Shown here: positions 7,729-16,564 of the stretch, piece after piece
Layout of the letters: every line of letters begins with the position of its first letter
How positions within the stretch are numbered: the first letter of the stretch is position 1
Assembly: GCA_947630025.1 (NCBI GenBank)
Contig: CANRFZ010000013.1
Coordinates: forward strand, 29,644-93,643
Direction: 5' to 3'
DNA: 64,000 nucleotides
Source: an uncultured Lachnospiraceae bacterium
GTDB taxonomy: Bacteria > Bacillota > Clostridia > Lachnospirales > Lachnospiraceae
Position numbers and translations under genes: made by a program
The notes under the pieces: generated by a model
Seen by the model: only the letters and a program-made list of their open reading frames with translations
Databases searched by the model: none
What the model was told of the DNA's origin: nothing

Positions 7729-9507
7729 CTACAGTGCGAACTGCGCCATATACAACTGGTAGTAAATGCCTTTCTTCTCCATCAGCTCGCGGGCGTTGCC
7801 CTCCTCCGCGATGCCGCCGCCCTCCACCACAAAGATGCGGTCGGCCTTCTGAATCGTGGACAGTCTGTGGGCGATGACAAAGGATGTCCGGCCCGCCAGC
7901 AGATGCTCGATGCCCTGCTGCACCAGCAGCTCCGTTTTTGTATCGATGCTGGAGGTGGCCTCGTCCAGAATCAGGATTCTGGGATCGGAGACCATCGTTC
8001 TGGCAAAAGCCAGAAGCTGCCTCTGGCCGATGGACAGGCCGCCGCCACGCTCCAGCAGCTCGGTGTCATACCCTTTTTCCAGTTTCATAATAAAATCATG
8101 GGCGTTGACCGCCTTGGCCGCCGCGATGATCTCCTCGTCCGTGGCGTCCAGTTTTCCATAACGTATGTTATCTTTTATTGTTCCGGAAAAGAGGAAATTG
8201 TCCTGCGTCATAATGCCCATCTGCCGCCGCAGGCTCTCGATGGAAACTTTCCGGATGTCGTGTCCGTCGATGCTGACCGTGCCCTGCTGCACGTCATAGA
8301 AGCGGCTGATCAGGTTCACGATCGTAGACTTGCCCGCGCCGGTGGCGCCCACCAGCGCGACGGTCTCTCCGGGCCGGATGCAGAAGCTCACGTCGTCCAG
8401 CACCTTGGCCCTGCCGTCATAGGAGAAGCTCACATGGGAAAAGCGCACTTCGCCCTCCACGGGCGGCATCTGCGCCGCGCCGTCCTCGTCCGCGATGGCC
8501 GGCGGCGTGTCCAGTATCTCAAAGATGCGCTCCGCCCCCGCGATATTGGTCACGAGCTGGTTGTAAAAATTGCTGAGGTTGCGTATCGGCTGCCAGAACA
8601 TCGTCAGGTACGTGCCGAAGGCGATAAACGTTCCCAGCGATACCTGATCCGTTCCGATGATGACGATGCCCGAATAATACAACAGGATGCAGCCGATTCC
8701 CCATGAAAAATCGATCACCGAGCCGAAGGCGTCGCTCATGCGCACCGCGTCGATAAACGACCGCCTGTGCTCCATCAGCAGCTCCTCGAACGTATCCTCC
8801 GTCTCCTTCTGGGCGTGGAAGCTCTGGATAATCCGCATTCCCGCCATATCCTCGTGGACAAAGGCGTTTAAGTTCGCCGACTTCTTGCGGAAAAGCAGCC
8901 ATCTGGGATGCGCCTTGGTCTGGATATACAGCATACCGAAAGCCATAAATGGGATCGTCAGAAGCGACGCAAACGCCAGCCGGGGATTTTTGCAGATCAT
9001 AATCGCCGCCACCGCTATCACCGTCAGCCCGTCGGGAATCAGCGTCGTCACGCAGTTGGACAACACATCTTTCAGCGAATTGATATCCCCGATGATGCGG
9101 GACAGGATCTTGCCCGTCGGCCTGCTGTCAAAAAACTGAAAATCCAGCTTTTGGATATGGGTATACAACTGCTGCCGGATCGTCAGCAGGATCTCGTTGC
9201 ATATCTTCGCCATGATATACATACGCGCCTTCACCGTGACCACCAGAAACAGGTTGACCGCCAGCGCGATCACCAGCAGCCGGTATAGGCCCGCAAAATC
9301 TCTGACCGCGATATAATCGTCGATGGCGGACTCCATGATTAACGGGTTGATCAGATTGACCGCCACGCCGTAGCCCATGATGGCCAGCACCAGCAGAATA
9401 CGCCACTTATATTGTAACAGATAACCGAACAGTCTGGCCAGCGTCTGCAGCTTGCTGCGCTCTGTGCTCTGCTCGTCATCCCTGTAGGAATTAAACGCCA
9501 CTCCCAT
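7729..9507 (-). CDS. ABC exporter half-transporter B (canonical ATPase site)
   Basis: 592-residue exporter: six membrane segments in residues 1-320, then an ABC domain with Walker A GATGAGKST, signature LSIGQRQ, Walker B LILDEATSSID with catalytic Glu, and H-loop IAHRLST. It overlaps the preceding half-transporter by 17 bases, indicating a coupled heterodimer. Substrate cannot be told from sequence; BmrCD/TM287-288-like multidrug exporters have this layout. A start at 9507 is chosen because longer starts lie deep in the upstream gene. Confidence 0.9.
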   Translation of the reverse strand: MGVAFNSYRDDEQSTERSKLQTLARLFGYLLQYKWRILLVLAIMGYGVAVNLINPLIMESAIDDYIAVRDFAGLYRLLVIALAVNLFLVVTVKARMYIMAKICNEILLTIRQQLYTHIQKLDFQFFDSRPTGKILSRIIGDINSLKDVLSNCVTTLIPDGLTVIAVAAIMICKNPRLAFASLLTIPFMAFGMLYIQTKAHPRWLLFRKKSANLNAFVHEDMAGMRIIQSFHAQKETEDTFEELLMEHRRSFIDAVRMSDAFGSVIDFSWGIGCILLYYSGIVIIGTDQVSLGTFIAFGTYLTMFWQPIRNLSNFYNQLVTNIAGAERIFEILDTPPAIADEDGAAQMPPVEGEVRFSHVSFSYDGRAKVLDDVSFCIRPGETVALVGATGAGKSTIVNLISRFYDVQQGTVSIDGHDIRKVSIESLRRQMGIMTQDNFLFSGTIKDNIRYGKLDATDEEIIAAAKAVNAHDFIMKLEKGYDTELLERGGGLSIGQRQLLAFARTMVSDPRILILDEATSSIDTKTELLVQQGIEHLLAGRTSFVIAHRLSTIQKADRIFVVEGGGIAEEGNARELMEKKGIYYQLYMAQFAL

Positions 9508-11248
9508 CACCGCCTTTCCCGCCGGAGGCAGCCGCCGTCCCACCGTACTGGGACAGGTAAGTCTCGTAATAAAGCCCATGTCCGGCCAGCAGTTCCTCAT
9601 GGGTTCCCCGCTCCGCGATCATGCCGTCCTCCAGCACGATAATCTCGTCCGCGTGCCGCACGGCGCTGATCCGGTGGGCTATGATAATCTTCGTCGTGCC
9701 TTTCAGCTCTTTTAACGTCTGCTGGATCATGTGCTCCGTCTCCATGTCCAGCGCCGAAGTGGAGTCGTCCAGCACCAGCACCGGGTCCCGCTTGGCCAGC
9801 GCACGGGCGATGCTGATGCGCTGCTTCTGCCCGCCGGAGAGCCCTACGCCCCTCTCGCCGATGACCGTCTCATAGTCGTCCTCCATGCGCTCGATGAAAT
9901 CGCTGGCCTGCGCCTGCATGGAAGCCTGCCGCACCGTCATGTCGTTTATGAACTCTTTTTTGCCCAGCTTGATATTCTCGTTGATCGTATCCGAAAACAG
10001 GAACACATCCTGCATCACATAGCCGATGCTCCCGCGGAGCTGCTCCAGCGGCAGATCCCGGATATTCACGTCGTCCAGATAGATGCTGCCGCCCGTGGCG
10101 TCATACATACGCTGCAAGAGCTGCACGATGGACGTCTTGCCCGCTCCCGTGGCGCCCACGATGCCGAGCGTCCTGCCCGCCTCCACCGTAAACGAGATGT
10201 CGTGCAGGATCTCGTGCCCGTCCGCCTTGTGGAACGAAACGTGATCGAACCGGATCTTACCCTTTACCTCCGGTAGACTGACCGGGTCAACCGCCTCCGT
10301 GATGCTGGGCTTCTCCTGATAGATCTTCCGGATCTTCCTATTAGAAGCCACCGCCGAGGAAAAACTGTTGGTGAGCCAGCCCAGCATTTCCATCGGCCAT
10401 ACAATGTTGGTGGAATACTCCACGAAGGCCGTCATCTGCCCCAGCGTCATCTGCCCGTCGATGACAAACCTGCCGCCGATCAGCACCGTCACAAGCGGCA
10501 GCACCTTCGTCACCACGGTGAAGCAGGGATAGTAGCGCACAAACACTTTGGACTGCTCCATGTTCAGATCATAGTAGCGCTTGTTGTGGGAGAGGAATTT
10601 CGTGATCTCGTATTTTTCCCGCGCAAAAGCCTTGACCGTCCGCACGCCCGCCAGATTTTCCTCCGCCACGGTGTTTAACGCCGCGTTCTCCTCGCTGATA
10701 TCCTCGTAGACCTTCCCCAGCTTTTTTTCCATAATAACGGCGAAAGAACCGCACAAAAGCATCGCCGCCGTCGGAAAAACCGCCAGTTTCCAGTTGAGCA
10801 TATACATACACACGAGGATAATCGTCGTGTGGTAGGCCACCTCGATCAGCAGCATACTAACATAGCCCATGGCGTCCCAGATATGGTCGATATCCTCCTT
10901 GACGCGCGCCATCAGCTCGCCGGTGTTGGTTCTGTCAAAAAAGTCCGCGCTGAGCCCTTGGATATGCCGGAACAGATCCCGCCTCATGTCGCCCGATATC
11001 CTGACGCCGTTCTTGTCAAAGGTGTATTCCTTCACATACTGAAAAATACACCGCCCCAGCCCGATGCCCAAAAATCCCAGCAGCAGATACTTCAACTCCC
11101 CGATATTGCCGCCCACGATGACGTCGTCCACCACCCGCGCCGAGAGCCGGGGCGACAGCATATCCAGCGTCACCGCGATCAGGAGCGACAGGATGGCCAG
11201 CAGATAAGGCGCCTTATATTCCCATATGTAAGCCGATATCTTTTTCAT
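9491..11248 (-). CDS. ABC exporter half-transporter A (degenerate ATPase site)
   Basis: 585-residue exporter with six membrane segments and an ABC domain: Walker A GATGAGKTS, signature LSGGQKQRISIARAL, Walker B LVLDDSTSALD. The catalytic Glu after Walker B is replaced by Asp, the usual sign of the degenerate nucleotide site in heterodimeric exporters; the partner supplies the intact Glu. GGAGAAAAG precedes the ATG. First gene of the two-gene operon, starting 37 bases after the liv terminator. Confidence 0.9.
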   Translation of the reverse strand: MKKISAYIWEYKAPYLLAILSLLIAVTLDMLSPRLSARVVDDVIVGGNIGELKYLLLGFLGIGLGRCIFQYVKEYTFDKNGVRISGDMRRDLFRHIQGLSADFFDRTNTGELMARVKEDIDHIWDAMGYVSMLLIEVAYHTTIILVCMYMLNWKLAVFPTAAMLLCGSFAVIMEKKLGKVYEDISEENAALNTVAEENLAGVRTVKAFAREKYEITKFLSHNKRYYDLNMEQSKVFVRYYPCFTVVTKVLPLVTVLIGGRFVIDGQMTLGQMTAFVEYSTNIVWPMEMLGWLTNSFSSAVASNRKIRKIYQEKPSITEAVDPVSLPEVKGKIRFDHVSFHKADGHEILHDISFTVEAGRTLGIVGATGAGKTSIVQLLQRMYDATGGSIYLDDVNIRDLPLEQLRGSIGYVMQDVFLFSDTINENIKLGKKEFINDMTVRQASMQAQASDFIERMEDDYETVIGERGVGLSGGQKQRISIARALAKRDPVLVLDDSTSALDMETEHMIQQTLKELKGTTKIIIAHRISAVRHADEIIVLEDGMIAERGTHEELLAGHGLYYETYLSQYGGTAAASGGKGGDGSGV

Positions 11249-11284
11249 CTTTTCTCCGTTTCCGCGCGGCGCATCCGCAGCACG

Positions 11285-11321
11285 CAAAAAAACTGCGGCA
11301 AAAACAACCTCACCACAGTTT
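11285..11321 (-). terminator. Terminator of the liv operon
   Basis: Minus-strand hairpin AAACTGTGG / CCGCAGTTT (one G-U pair) followed by seven T, 28 bases after the livF stop. Confidence 0.8.
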
Positions 11322-11348
11322 CCTCTCCGTCAGACACAAAACAGACGG

Positions 11349-12059
11349 CTATTCGCCCAGATAGGCTTTCTTCACCGCCTCGTTGTTCATCAGCTCGTCC
11401 GCGTCGCCCGCAAGGGAGATACGGCCCGTCTCAAGCACGTAAGCCCGATCCGCGATGGACAACGCTTTCTTCGCGTTCTGCTCCACCAGAAGCACAGTGG
11501 TTCCCGACTGGCTGACCTGCCGGATAATGTCAAAAATCTCGTTGACAAAGATCGGCGACAGGCCCATGGACGGCTCATCCATCAGGATGAGGGAAGGCCG
11601 GCTCATCAGCGCCCGTCCCATGGCAAGCATCTGCTGCTCGCCGCCGCTGAGCGTTCCCGCCATCTGCGTCTTGCGCTCCTCCAGCCTCGGAAAGCGTTCA
11701 TAGACCATGGCCAGCGTCTCCCGTATCTCGTCTTTATCCCTGCGCGTATAGGCGCCCATCATCAGATTGTCCAGCACGGTCAACTGTGCGAACACGCGCC
11801 TGCCCTCCGGCACGTGCGCCATTCCCATCGGAACGATTTTGTATCCCGGCGTTCTGGTGATGTCCCTGCCCTCAAAGAGGATCGTGCCCCCGGTAGGCCG
11901 GATCAGTCCCGTGATCGTGTGCAGCGTCGTGGTCTTGCCCGCGCCGTTGGCGCCGATCAGCGCGATCACTTCCCCCTGCTCCACCTCGAAGCTGATCCCC
12001 TTGATCGCCTCGATCACGCCGTAATGAACGTGTAAGTCTTTCACTTCCAACATTGGCAT
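11349..12059 (-). CDS. livF: Branched-chain amino acid ABC transporter ATPase LivF
   Basis: 236-residue ABC ATPase. Walker A GANGAGKTT, signature LSGGEQQMLAMGRALM, Walker B LILMDEPSMGLSP. The start region MLEVKDLHVHYGVIEAIKGI is typical of LivF. GGAAGGAAG precedes the ATG at 12059. Last gene of the five-gene liv operon, 49 bases after livG; powers Leu/Ile/Val uptake with LivG. Confidence 0.93.
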   Translation of the reverse strand: MPMLEVKDLHVHYGVIEAIKGISFEVEQGEVIALIGANGAGKTTTLHTITGLIRPTGGTILFEGRDITRTPGYKIVPMGMAHVPEGRRVFAQLTVLDNLMMGAYTRRDKDEIRETLAMVYERFPRLEERKTQMAGTLSGGEQQMLAMGRALMSRPSLILMDEPSMGLSPIFVNEIFDIIRQVSQSGTTVLLVEQNAKKALSIADRAYVLETGRISLAGDADELMNNEAVKKAYLGE

Positions 12060-12108
12060 ATCCAACACTTCCTTCCCGCCGCCGGGCCAAGCCGCCCGCA
12101 TCCGTCTC

Positions 12109-12867
12109 CTACTCGCCCAGATAAGCGGCGATGACCTCCGGATCGTTCAGCACCTCCTGTGTGCCGCCCTGCGCCAGCACTTCCCCGAAATTCAGTACCG
12201 TCAGCTTCTCACAAATGCCGGACACCAGCTTCATATCGTGCTCGATCAGCAGAATCGTCATATCGAAATGATCCCGCACGAAGCGGATCGTATCCATCAG
12301 TTCCTTTGTCTCATTAGGATTCATGCCCGCCGCCGGTTCGTCCAGAAGCAGCAGCTTCGGTTCCGTGGCCATGGCCCTTGCGATCTCCAGCTTGCGCTGC
12401 TGGCCGTAAGGAAGGTTTCTGGCCGCATGATCCGCATATTCCTCCATCCCGAACACCCGCAGCAGCTCGTAGGCCCGGGCGGTCATCTCCTTTTCCGTCC
12501 TGTAATAGCGGGGCAGCCGAAAGATCCCCTCAAACGTAGAGTAGGGATAATGATTGTGCAGCCCGACCTTGACATTGTCCAATACCGGCATATCACCGAA
12601 CAGACGGATATTCTGAAACGTCCGCGCGATACCGGCGCGGCAGATGTCGATCGTCTTCTTCCCGGTGAGGTTGACGCCGTCCAGAAAGATCGCGCCCTCG
12701 TCCGGCGTATAGACGCCGGTGAGCAGATTAAAAACCGTCGTCTTGCCCGCGCCGTTGGGCCCGATCAGTCCGTAGAGCTGCCCTTTTTCCACGGAAATGT
12801 CAAAGGCGTTGACCGCCCGCAGACCGCCGAAGGAGATTCCCAGATTTTTTATCTCCAAAAGTGCCAT
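12109..12867 (-). CDS. livG: Branched-chain amino acid ABC transporter ATPase LivG
   Basis: 252-residue ABC ATPase: Walker A GPNGAGKTT, LivG-type insert (TFQNIRLFGDMPVLDNV), signature LPYGQQRKLEIARAM, Walker B LLLLDEPAAGMNP. Starts 2 bases from the livM stop with GGAGGAGGT. Heteromer partner of LivF. Confidence 0.94.
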   Translation of the reverse strand: MALLEIKNLGISFGGLRAVNAFDISVEKGQLYGLIGPNGAGKTTVFNLLTGVYTPDEGAIFLDGVNLTGKKTIDICRAGIARTFQNIRLFGDMPVLDNVKVGLHNHYPYSTFEGIFRLPRYYRTEKEMTARAYELLRVFGMEEYADHAARNLPYGQQRKLEIARAMATEPKLLLLDEPAAGMNPNETKELMDTIRFVRDHFDMTILLIEHDMKLVSGICEKLTVLNFGEVLAQGGTQEVLNDPEVIAAYLGE

Positions 12868-12869
12868 CC

Positions 12870-13943
12870 CTATACCTCCTCCCCGGCTTCTCTGCCCGCC
12901 GCCAGACGCTGCCTGACACGCTTGCGCAGGAAAATCATGTTCGGGCTCCAGTTAAAGATCATCATCACGATCAGCACCACCGCATAGATCAGCATACGGT
13001 AATCGTTCAGGGAGCGCAGCACCTCCGGCAGCAGCGTGAGTAACACCGCCGCGATCACGGAGCCGCGCATATTGCCGATGCCGCCCAGCACCACAAACAC
13101 CAGAATCAGGATCGACATATTGTAGCCGAAGTTCTTGGGCAGCGCGTTCAGCGTGGACAGGTTGTGCGCGTACAGTACGCCGGCCACGCCCGCCAGCGAC
13201 GCGGAGATCGTAAACGCGATCAGCTTATATTTCGTGATATTGATACCCACGGACTCCGCCGCAATCCGGTTGTCGCGGATCGCCATCACCGCCCGTCCCG
13301 TCCGGGAGCGGATAAAATGCTGCACGATAAACAGCGTAATCAGAAGCAGGACGACGCCCACCGTAAAGTTAGAGTCGTGGGGCGCACCCGTCACGCCCTG
13401 CGCGCCCTTAATGAGCATCAGCCCGTCCTCCGACATTCCCAGCGACAGGGCATCCTTCATGGAAAAATGGAGGCCCTCCGCATCCACGCCCAGATAGATG
13501 GCGTTGATGATATTTTTGATAATCTCGCCGAACGCCAGCGTCACGATCGCCAGATAGTCGCCCTTCAGCCGCAGCACCGGAACGCCCACCAGAAAACCCA
13601 CCAGCGCCGCGCTCGCCGCGCCGATAAGCAGTGCCGCCGCAAACCGCGGCACGGACGGCAGCGTCTCCTTGCAGGCCAGGGAAAACACCGCGCTGGTAAA
13701 TGCGCCCACGCACATAAAGCCCGCGTGTCCGAGACTCAGCTCGCCCAGAATCCCCACCGTCAGGTTCAGCGCCACCGCGACGATGGAATACGTGCAGAAC
13801 GGAACGAGAAGTCCCTGTACCAGACTGGACACATGGCCCGTGGAGACCAGAATCTGCACGATGATATATGCCGCAATCACCATTCCGTAGGTGATCATAT
13901 CGTTCTTTGCCGTTTTACTCAGTTTGCCCGCCTTTGTCTTCAT
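12870..13943 (-). CDS. livM: Branched-chain amino acid ABC transporter permease LivM
   Basis: 357-residue permease with about nine hydrophobic segments. LivM hallmarks: NLTVGILGELSLGHAGFM near residue 70, VPVLRLKGDYLAIVTLAFGE and VVLGGIGNMRGSVIAA. AAGGAGAACGGTC precedes the ATG. Forms the membrane channel with LivH. Confidence 0.94.
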   Translation of the reverse strand: MKTKAGKLSKTAKNDMITYGMVIAAYIIVQILVSTGHVSSLVQGLLVPFCTYSIVAVALNLTVGILGELSLGHAGFMCVGAFTSAVFSLACKETLPSVPRFAAALLIGAASAALVGFLVGVPVLRLKGDYLAIVTLAFGEIIKNIINAIYLGVDAEGLHFSMKDALSLGMSEDGLMLIKGAQGVTGAPHDSNFTVGVVLLLITLFIVQHFIRSRTGRAVMAIRDNRIAAESVGINITKYKLIAFTISASLAGVAGVLYAHNLSTLNALPKNFGYNMSILILVFVVLGGIGNMRGSVIAAVLLTLLPEVLRSLNDYRMLIYAVVLIVMMIFNWSPNMIFLRKRVRQRLAAGREAGEEV

Positions 13944-14028
13944 GACCGTTCTCCTTTACCGCAGACCGATGCGACGCCGCAGCCGCCTGCTCCGTAAACG
14001 TCTGTTCGCTCCCGCCGGATGCCGCGCG

Positions 14029-14910
14029 TCAGACTTTCTCCTGCACCTGCTTCCCTAACAGGCCCGTAGGTTTGACCAAAAGCACGATGATCAGGATGCT
14101 GAAAACGATGGCATCCGCAAGCTGGGAAGAAATATATGCCTTGCTCAGATTCTCGATGACGCCCAGCAGGATGCCGCCGATAAACGCGCCCGGAATCGAG
14201 CCGATCCCGCCGAATACCGCCGCCACAAAAGCCTTGATGCCGGGCATCGAGCCGGTATAAGGCGTCAGCGACGGATAGGCGGAGCACAGTAACACCCCGG
14301 CCAGCGCCGCCAGTGATGAGCCGATGGCGAACGTCACCGCGATCGTGCCGTTGACGTTAATGCCCATAAGCTGGGCTGCTCCCTTATCTTCCGACACCGC
14401 TGTCATGGCGCGCCCGATCTTTGTCTTTTTGACAAAAAGCGTCAGCCCGATCATGACGACCACGCTGACGGCCACCGTCACCACCGTCACGCTCTTGATG
14501 ACAAGCTGGCCGTCGAACAGCTCCAGATTCGGCAGCGTCACGACGTTGGAAAAGGCTTTCGGATCAGAGCCGAATGCGAGAAGCGCAATATTCTGCAGCA
14601 GATAGCTGACACCGATGGCCGTGATCAGAACCGCCAGCGGCGAAGCGCCTCTTAACGGCCTGTACGCCACGCGCTCGATCACCACGCCCAGCACCGTGCA
14701 CGCCGCCATGGAGACCACGATTCCCGCCAGCGGATTCATTCCCATGCCGCTGACCGTCACGAACACCACATAGCCGCCGATCATAATCACGTCGCCATGG
14801 GCAAAATTCAACATCTTGGCGATTCCGTACACCATCGTGTACCCCAGCGCAATCAGCGCATACACGCTGCCGAGACTGATTCCGCTGATCAAATGTGCCG
14901 CAAAGCTCAT
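14029..14910 (-). CDS. livH: Branched-chain amino acid ABC transporter permease LivH
   Basis: 293-residue permease, eight or so membrane segments. Family motifs GSVYALIALGYTMVYGIAKM, NFAHGDVIMIGGY and AVFGGIGSIPGAFIGG are present. The start at 14910 (MSFAAHLISG) is preceded by GAGGGTACT; an upstream extension to 15012 is hydrophilic and non-conserved. Separated from livJ by about 210 bases with a strong GC hairpin. Confidence 0.93.
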   Translation of the reverse strand: MSFAAHLISGISLGSVYALIALGYTMVYGIAKMLNFAHGDVIMIGGYVVFVTVSGMGMNPLAGIVVSMAACTVLGVVIERVAYRPLRGASPLAVLITAIGVSYLLQNIALLAFGSDPKAFSNVVTLPNLELFDGQLVIKSVTVVTVAVSVVVMIGLTLFVKKTKIGRAMTAVSEDKGAAQLMGINVNGTIAVTFAIGSSLAALAGVLLCSAYPSLTPYTGSMPGIKAFVAAVFGGIGSIPGAFIGGILLGVIENLSKAYISSQLADAIVFSILIIVLLVKPTGLLGKQVQEKV

Positions 14911-15025
14911 AGTACCCTCTGTTTCTGCGCCGCCTTCCTGTTCCGCCGGGTTTGTGCAGGCAGCGCGCTGACACAAATCCGTGACCGTCAATGTTAAATG
15001 CCGGGTTTTCATGAAACTGCCGCAC

Positions 15026-15053
15026 GGCGGGGAGCCGAAAACGGCCCCTCGCC
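15026..15053 (-). terminator. Intercistronic GC hairpin between livJ and livH
   Basis: 12-bp stem GGCGGGGAGCCG / CGGCCCCTCGCC with AAAA loop in plus coordinates, one mismatch. No T-run on the minus strand. It probably stabilises or attenuates the mRNA so the binding protein is made in excess over the permease. Confidence 0.45.
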
Positions 15054-15119
15054 GACGGCATATTCACAAACTCATTTTGCCGTTTCCATAGTGATTTCCA
15101 TTGTTATTTCCATCATTAT

Positions 15120-16346
15120 TTACATCGCCGCATACGCGCCGTCCTTGATGACAACCGCCTTGGGCGCCTTAGAAGGCTCGCCGGAAGCATCCCATGTGAT
15201 GCCCTCGCCGGTCAGTCCGTCCACCGTGATCTCCGGCATGGCAGCCGTCAGCGCCGCGCAGATCTCCTCCGTGGACATACCCGCCGTGATACCCGCCTTC
15301 TCAGCCGCGGCCTTGATCGTATAGATCGTGTCGTAGCCGTCCGCCGCAAACTGGTTCGGCGTCTCGCCGTATTTTTCCTGATAAGCCTCAACGAACTTGA
15401 CCGTCAGCGCATCCGTCGCGTCCGCCGCAAACGGTGTCAGCAGCATCACGCCCTCCGCCAGCGATACGTCGAAGTTCTCCACATCCAGAATGCCGTCCAG
15501 ACCGTCGCAGCCGAAGAACTGCACGTCAAGCCCCATATCCGCGGCCTGCGTCAGAATCAGAGACGCCTCGGTATAATAGATCGGCAGGAAAACCAGCTCC
15601 GCGCCGGCATCCTTCGCCTTCTGTAACTGCACGGAAAAGTCCTTGTTGCTATCCGCCGTGAACGCGCCCGCATAGACAATCTCCAGCGACTGGCTGGCAG
15701 CCTCCTGCGCAAACTTCTCGTAGATGCCGGAAGAATACACGTCGGAACTGTCGTAAATCACCGCGATCTTGGACGCCAGCTTGTTCTCGCTGATATACTG
15801 CGCGGATGCGATACCCTGGTTCGGGTCCGAGAAGCAGATGCGGAACGCATTGTCATACTGTACGCAGTCCACCGCGGAACCCGAAGGGGTGAGCTGGAAC
15901 ATCTGATCCTCATGCGTCTTGTCGGACACCGCGATGGAACAAGCGCTGGTCACGCTGCCGTCGATGACCTGTGCGCCCCAGTCCTTTAACACATTGTAAG
16001 CATTGACGGACTTCTCCGCATCCAGCTCATCATCCTGAAAGTTCAGTTCCACCGTCATGCCGTTGATGCCGCCCGCAGCGTTGATCTCGTCAACGGCGAT
16101 CTGGGAACCGTTCATCGCAGCGACGCCGTACACTGCCGCGCTGCCCGTAAGAGGGCCGATGCCGCCGATCTTAAACGTGTCTCCCGACGAAGCCCCGTCG
16201 GAAGTCTGGCTGTCCGCCGCGCTCTCCTCCGTCTGGCTGTCCGCACCGTCCGACGTCTGGCTGCCCGACGCGGAATTACCGCAGCCCGTGACTACTGCCG
16301 CCGTCATCGCGCCCGCAAGCACGAGACTTAACAATTTCTTTTTCAT
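15120..16346 (-). CDS. livJ: Branched-chain amino acid-binding lipoprotein
   Basis: 408-residue type I periplasmic-binding-fold protein. N-terminal signal with lipobox ending at Cys22 (AAVVTGCGNS), then a Ser/Asp/Gln-rich linker to residue about 50, then FKIGGIGPLTGSAAVYGVAA, the classical LivJ start. Captures Leu/Ile/Val at the outer membrane face and delivers to LivHM. AGGAGGATATT precedes the ATG. First gene of the operon under the promoter at 16449-16477. Confidence 0.93.
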   Translation of the reverse strand: MKKKLLSLVLAGAMTAAVVTGCGNSASGSQTSDGADSQTEESAADSQTSDGASSGDTFKIGGIGPLTGSAAVYGVAAMNGSQIAVDEINAAGGINGMTVELNFQDDELDAEKSVNAYNVLKDWGAQVIDGSVTSACSIAVSDKTHEDQMFQLTPSGSAVDCVQYDNAFRICFSDPNQGIASAQYISENKLASKIAVIYDSSDVYSSGIYEKFAQEAASQSLEIVYAGAFTADSNKDFSVQLQKAKDAGAELVFLPIYYTEASLILTQAADMGLDVQFFGCDGLDGILDVENFDVSLAEGVMLLTPFAADATDALTVKFVEAYQEKYGETPNQFAADGYDTIYTIKAAAEKAGITAGMSTEEICAALTAAMPEITVDGLTGEGITWDASGEPSKAPKAVVIKDGAYAAM

Positions 16347-16398
16347 AATATCCTCCTCCTATTTTCCTGTTGTCCCTCCATAATTGCTACGGAGATTC

Positions 16399-16435
16399 AA
16401 AAAAGGGACTTCCTTAATAAAGAAGTCCCATCTTT
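16399..16435 (-). promoter_or_regulatory. Terminator-like hairpin in the livJ leader
   Basis: In the minus-strand transcript, GGGACTTC / GAAGTCCC (16405-16429) is followed by six T; flanking TTCAAA and TTTGAA can extend the stem across an internal loop. It begins about 13 bases after the predicted transcription start, so it is a leader attenuator or 5' stabiliser and not an end-of-operon terminator. Confidence 0.6.
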
Positions 16436-16448
16436 GAAACTTAGGAAA

Positions 16449-16477
16449 ATAATAGTCAAATTCTACAAATTTGTCAA
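16449..16477 (-). promoter_or_regulatory. liv operon promoter
   Basis: Minus-strand TTGACA (16472-16477), 17-base spacer, TATTAT (16449-16454), about 105 bases upstream of livJ. Confidence 0.8.
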
Positions 16478-16564
16478 TAGTTTTTTGTAAAATATACGTA
16501 ACACCAAAATATACGCAACAGTTCCGCCGGGCGGAAAAGAAAGTGAACGGTGGCCGCGCTTCCG

